Positions 48,000 through 51,197 of a stretch of 51,197 nt of DNA are shown one piece after another. A model generated the notes under the pieces. The model saw only the letters and a list, made by a program, of their open reading frames with translations, ran no database searches and was not told where the DNA came from. The DNA lies in contig JAVCDC010000137.1 of NCBI GenBank assembly GCA_030765135.1, positions 1-51,197 of the forward strand, given 5' to 3'. The DNA comes from Candidatus Tritonobacter lacicola. Lineage in GTDB: Bacteria > Auribacterota > Tritonobacteria > Tritonobacterales > Tritonobacteraceae. The first letter of the stretch is position 1. Each line of letters opens with the position of its first letter. The position numbers and the translations under genes were made by a program.

Positions 48000-50900
48000 T
48001 CAGAGGGGAACCTTATCTCCACGCCCGTCGTCCCATCTTCCAGCTTTATCCACAGGCCCATCCCCGGCCCCACGTACTTGAGTGTCTGGAGAAAGTCCGG
48101 TATGTCCTTGTAGTAGGTGTGGTAGTACGGGAAGACGTCGTCCGACGCTATCATCGCCTCGACCTTGTCTCCCGCCGGGTCGCCCGTCGCACTGTAAACG
48201 ACGAGGCCCTTCAGCCAGGCGATTATGTCGCCGTGACTCTGGCTCCCCATATCGTCCGAGCCGAACTTCGCAGTCGGGAAGCTGCCCTGGTAGTGGACTT
48301 TGGCAAATACGTCACCGGATAGGTTCCAGCCCTTGTTAAGCGCTGTCGTTGAGCTGCCGTCCACCATCTTCAGGCGCTTCGGCCCGCTCATGCTCCAGGT
48401 GCATCCGGCGTTGGCCCTTACCCAGTAGCCGTAGCCGCCGGCTATGTAGTCCAGTGAGGAGCCCACATCCTTCTCGTAGGTGTACACCTCCATGCTGTCC
48501 GGGTCGCTCGGGTCGGGGTTCCAGCCGGTTATCTTCTCCACGTTGCCGTATATCCCCATGTCGGTGAGGAAGCTCTGGATACTCGGAATCTCGGAGTAAC
48601 TTGTCGCCGGTATCTTCGCCTTCACCGCCGACGACGGCTCGTGCCCCGTGACATAGTAGCAGGCGTCGGGGCTCAGGCCGATGAGCTTCCACCCGTCGTA
48701 CAGCGGTATGTCCTGGTGGAAGTTGTCGTAAAAGTAGTTGATGGCGTAAAGCCTGTTGTCATCAGACCCCACATAGACCGTTCCGTCGGGACCGATGGCG
48801 GGCGAGGAGCGCACGCCGGCGTTTCCAGCCACATAGCTCCAATTGAGGGAGCCTGCCGAGCTCAGGGCGTATAAGCTGTCATCTTCGGAGCCCACATATA
48901 TCCCGCCATCGTTCCCTATGGCGGGTGAGGAGTCCACGTTGTTTCCGGTCAGATAGCTCCATTCGAGCGAACCGACTGAGTTGAGGGCGTATATCCTATT
49001 ATCCCGGGAGCCCACATATATGTTCCCTTCTTCGCCTATTGCAGGTGATGAAAGGACATCATCGTCGGTCACGTAGCTCCACAGGAGCGAGCCATCGGAG
49101 TCGATGCTGAAGAGGCTATTATCCAGCGTGCCGACATAGACAACCCCGTCCTCTGTAATAGCCGGAGAGGAATGGCTATAAGCACCATCGAGACCCGTAT
49201 CGTACGTCCAGAGGCATGAGCCGTCGGAGTTGACGCAATGCACTTGGCCGTCCCAGCTATGGATATAGCTCCTGCTGTCGGTTGTAATAGCGGGTGATGT
49301 GACATACCACCCGGTCCCGTATTCCCAGTACAGGGTGCCGTCCGAGTTAATGCAGTATAATCCGAGCGCCCCTATGTAAATCCTCTGGTCGGTTCCAATG
49401 GCGGGTGAGCAGGTATTGATATAATTCGGTGTTTCGTAACTCCATTCCAGTGTTCCATCCGAATTAAAATTATACAGGTAGCCGTCGTCGAGTGAGCCGT
49501 CGCTGCCCACATATATCCTTCCATCGCTCCCGATGGCAGGCGAGGACTCCACATCACCTCCAGTCATATAGCTCCAGTCGAGCGAACCTATCGAGTTGAG
49601 GGCGTATATTCTATTCCCCATGGAGCCCACATATATTCCTCCATCACTCCCGATGGAGGGGGAAGAATATACATCGTCTCCGGTCTCGTAGCTCCACCTG
49701 AGCCCCGCGCCGAGCGAGCCCTGGTATGGACTTCTCCCTGTGTTCCTCGCGTCGTAACGGAACATCGGCCAGGGGGCGTACGGTGTGGAAGTCGGCGTAC
49801 TGGTGGGTGTATTCGTGGGCGTCGGCGTGAGCGTCGGCGTGTTCGTCGGCGTGACCGTCGGCGTCAGTGTGACTGTGGGAGTCGGCGTGATAGTGGGCGT
49901 CGGCGTGAGCGTCGGCGTTGACGTGATGGTGGGAGTCGGCGTGATCGTCGGTGTATTCGTGGGTGTCGGTGGCGCCTGCCGGATACAATACATCGCGTTG
50001 TTCGTGCCGCCGTAGTATATACCTCCGTCGCTCCCGATGGCGGGCGATCCATACACGTACGCTCCTCCCGAACCAAAGGTCCACTGGAGAGAGCCGTCGG
50101 AGTTCAAGGCGTACAACTGCGTCCAGTAAAGCGCGGGGGCTACAAATATCCTCCCGTCGTTCCCGATGGCGGGCCCGGTAAAGAGATCCGCCCATCCGAA
50201 CGAGTAGCTCCACCGGAGAGAACCCGACGAGCTTATGACGTATAAATAATTATCATCGGAGCCCACGTATATCCTTCCATCGCTCCCGATGGCGGGCGAG
50301 GAGTCCACATCGCCGCCGGTCACATAGCTCCAGTCGAGAGAGCCTGACGAGCTGAAGGCGTACAGTCTGTCATCCTGTGAGCCCACGTAGACCCCCCCGC
50401 CGCTGCCGACGGCAGGGGAGGATGCCAAATTATCCCCCGTCAAATAGCTCCAATTGAAAGAGCCCGGTGAATTCAAGGCGTACAGCCTGTTATCGTAGCC
50501 GCCCACGTAAATACCTCCATTGCTCCCTACCGCCGGCGAACTGTATACGCTTGTGGCGAGGTAGTAGGTCCAGACCAGGGAGCTGTCGGTGTTGAGGGCG
50601 AAAACACGGCCGTAGACGTTCGTCAGGAGTATTTCACCGCCTTGCCCGAAGGTGGTTGAGCTTGAGCGTATACTGCCCCCGACGTCATAGCTCCACTCGA
50701 GGGAGCCCGCCGGGCTGAGGGCGTAGAAGTTGTAGTCGTAGGAACCCACATATATCGTCCCGCCGCTCCCGATGGCGGGCGAGTTTTCCACATTGTCCCC
50801 TGTCACATAGCTCCAGTCGAGGGAGCCCGACGAGCTGAAGGCGTACAGCCTGTTATCCCGTGAGCCCACATATGTCACCCCGCCGCTCCCTATGGCGGGC

Positions 50901-51007
50901 GAGGAGTCATCTATGTAGTCCCCCGTCACATAGCTCCAGGCCAGCGCGGGCACCGAGGGGCCGGTGTAGGGACTCAGCCCGGTGTTACGGGCGTTGTAGT
51001 GAAACAT
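47996..51007 (-). CDS. Giant PQQ-type double beta-propeller protein (5' end frameshifted/incomplete)
   Basis: 1003 codons in this frame, but the start [14 protein letters not shown] is only the beginning of a propeller, so the true N-terminus lies upstream. Two propellers with blades like [20 protein letters not shown] are separated by a Thr-Pro linker (about 355-415, [14 protein letters not shown]). The C-terminal 240 residues are a different domain ([35 protein letters not shown]), perhaps surface-attached. The blade DNA is near-identical over 100-120 bp units and prone to recombination. Compare the propeller plus linker of the gene at 28330-31893. Confidence 0.85.
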   Translation of the reverse strand: MFHYNARNTGLSPYTGPSVPALAWSYVTGDYIDDSSPAIGSGGVTYVGSRDNRLYAFSSSGSLDWSYVTGDNVENSPAIGSGGTIYVGSYDYNFYALSPAGSLEWSYDVGGSIRSSSTTFGQGGEILLTNVYGRVFALNTDSSLVWTYYLATSVYSSPAVGSNGGIYVGGYDNRLYALNSPGSFNWSYLTGDNLASSPAVGSGGGVYVGSQDDRLYAFSSSGSLDWSYVTGGDVDSSPAIGSDGRIYVGSDDNYLYVISSSGSLRWSYSFGWADLFTGPAIGNDGRIFVAPALYWTQLYALNSDGSLQWTFGSGGAYVYGSPAIGSDGGIYYGGTNNAMYCIRQAPPTPTNTPTITPTPTITSTPTLTPTPTITPTPTVTLTPTVTPTNTPTLTPTPTNTPTSTPTSTPYAPWPMFRYDARNTGRSPYQGSLGAGLRWSYETGDDVYSSPSIGSDGGIYVGSMGNRIYALNSIGSLDWSYMTGGDVESSPAIGSDGRIYVGSDGSLDDGYLYNFNSDGTLEWSYETPNYINTCSPAIGTDQRIYIGALGLYCINSDGTLYWEYGTGWYVTSPAITTDSRSYIHSWDGQVHCVNSDGSCLWTYDTGLDGAYSHSSPAITEDGVVYVGTLDNSLFSIDSDGSLLWSYVTDDDVLSSPAIGEEGNIYVGSRDNRIYALNSVGSLEWSYLTGNNVDSSPAIGNDGGIYVGSEDDSLYALSSAGSLNWSYVAGNAGVRSSPAIGPDGTVYVGSDDNRLYAINYFYDNFHQDIPLYDGWKLIGLSPDACYYVTGHEPSSAVKAKIPATSYSEIPSIQSFLTDMGIYGNVEKITGWNPDPSDPDSMEVYTYEKDVGSSLDYIAGGYGYWVRANAGCTWSMSGPKRLKMVDGSSTTALNKGWNLSGDVFAKVHYQGSFPTAKFGSDDMGSQSHGDIIAWLKGLVVYSATGDPAGDKVEAMIASDDVFPYYHTYYKDIPDFLQTLKYVGPGMGLWIKLEDGTTGVEIRFPSE

Positions 51008-51046
51008 CGGCCAGGGCAGGGGTGTCGGCGTGATCGTTATCGTGGG

Positions 51047-51197
51047 TGCTGAGTCGGCGTGCTCGTCGGTGTGGGCGTAAAAAGGGTGCCGAGGGTGTAG
51101 TAGTAGGTATCGGTGAGGTCAGCGGGCTCCACACTCACCACCCACACATCGCGCCAATCCGCCGTTGTCTGTGATGAGAACTGGCCACTCTCACTGC
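51047..51197 (-). pseudogene. Upstream part of the propeller gene in a shifted frame, running off the window
   Basis: The frame to the window edge reads ADWRDVWVVSVEPADLTDTY, then YYTLGTLFTPTPTSTPT. It is open to the last base and continues the same style as the downstream Thr-Pro linker. The next linker codons ([15 protein letters not shown]) lie in another frame. A single missing C near 51047-51053 would restore TPTPAPTITITPTPLPW. The downstream frame has a stop at 51119-51121. So the gene is either frameshifted or misassembled. Confidence 0.7.

Noticed and set aside
49785-50015. GTCGGCGT-type tandem pattern that could look like a CRISPR or satellite array
   Set aside because: It is the coding sequence of the Thr-Pro linker in the propeller gene; the units are 6-12 bp with no spacers.
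1-51197. Insertion sequences, phage, integrase, toxin-antitoxin or CRISPR features
   Set aside because: I looked for transposase, recombinase and Cas motifs in all frames given and found none; the repeats lack an internal transposase.

Overview
The window reads as part of the chromosome of an uncultivated, probably anaerobic, Gram-negative bacterium. Many genes carry signal peptides, one product ends in a PEP-CTERM sorting signal (an exosortase substrate of envelope-bearing bacteria), and there is a tungsten-type aldehyde:ferredoxin oxidoreductase, a split B12-dependent methylmalonyl-CoA mutase, a short-chain fatty acid transporter and several large beta-propeller/TPR surface proteins. I cannot assign a phylum from sequence alone. 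No rRNA, tRNA, CRISPR array, insertion sequence or phage gene was recognised. Genes are GC-rich. Almost every gap over about 100 bp is AT-rich and filled with shuffled copies of the same short repeat words.

Layout. (1) 0.2-14.8 kb, all minus strand: translation and housekeeping genes (def, galE, a DUF192 lipoprotein, fmt, rsmB, miaB) interleaved with envelope genes: a duplicated pair (thrombospondin type 3 protein plus small secreted protein), a beta-propeller/TPR fusion, a sensorless histidine-kinase-like protein with its receiver, a multi-spanning GT-C-like protein and an ankyrin protein. (2) 14.9-25.0 kb, plus strand: an acyl-CoA module (CoA-transferase, cobalamin adenosyltransferase, both methylmalonyl-CoA mutase subunits, MeaB GTPase, epimerase), then aldehyde:ferredoxin oxidoreductase, a TPR protein and a MoaD/ThiS carrier, meeting a minus-strand glutamate dehydrogenase at a perfect palindrome. 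(3) 26.9-44.6 kb: transport and catabolism: an NCS1 permease, a 1187-residue modular surface protein followed by a duplication scar, a GNAT-like protein, an AtoE transporter, uridine phosphorylase, a cyclase-family hydrolase, myo-inositol-phosphate synthase, a DUF84 NTPase, and the trio DUF1116/FdrA/DUF2877 (AllG/AllF/AllH), known in E. coli as oxamate carbamoyltransferase. A broken DASS anion transporter lies upstream of the trio. (4) 44.6-51.2 kb, minus strand: a degenerate PilZ-like protein, a PEP-CTERM protein, a TPR membrane protein, a secreted Ca-binding protein, a remnant of a four-helix-bundle gene and a very large PQQ-type propeller protein that runs off the window and has an apparent frameshift in its Thr-Pro linker.

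How it may fit together (inference): amino acids and short-chain acids are oxidised through CoA esters, methylmalonyl-CoA/succinyl-CoA, AOR and glutamate dehydrogenase. The 27-44 kb genes suggest uptake and breakdown of nucleosides, nucleobases or ureides to a carbamoyl compound, with energy recovered as carbamoyl phosphate; the required carbamate kinase is not in the window. The most unusual property is the repeat family: its words split operons, abut start codons, and in at least two places appear to have become coding sequence.
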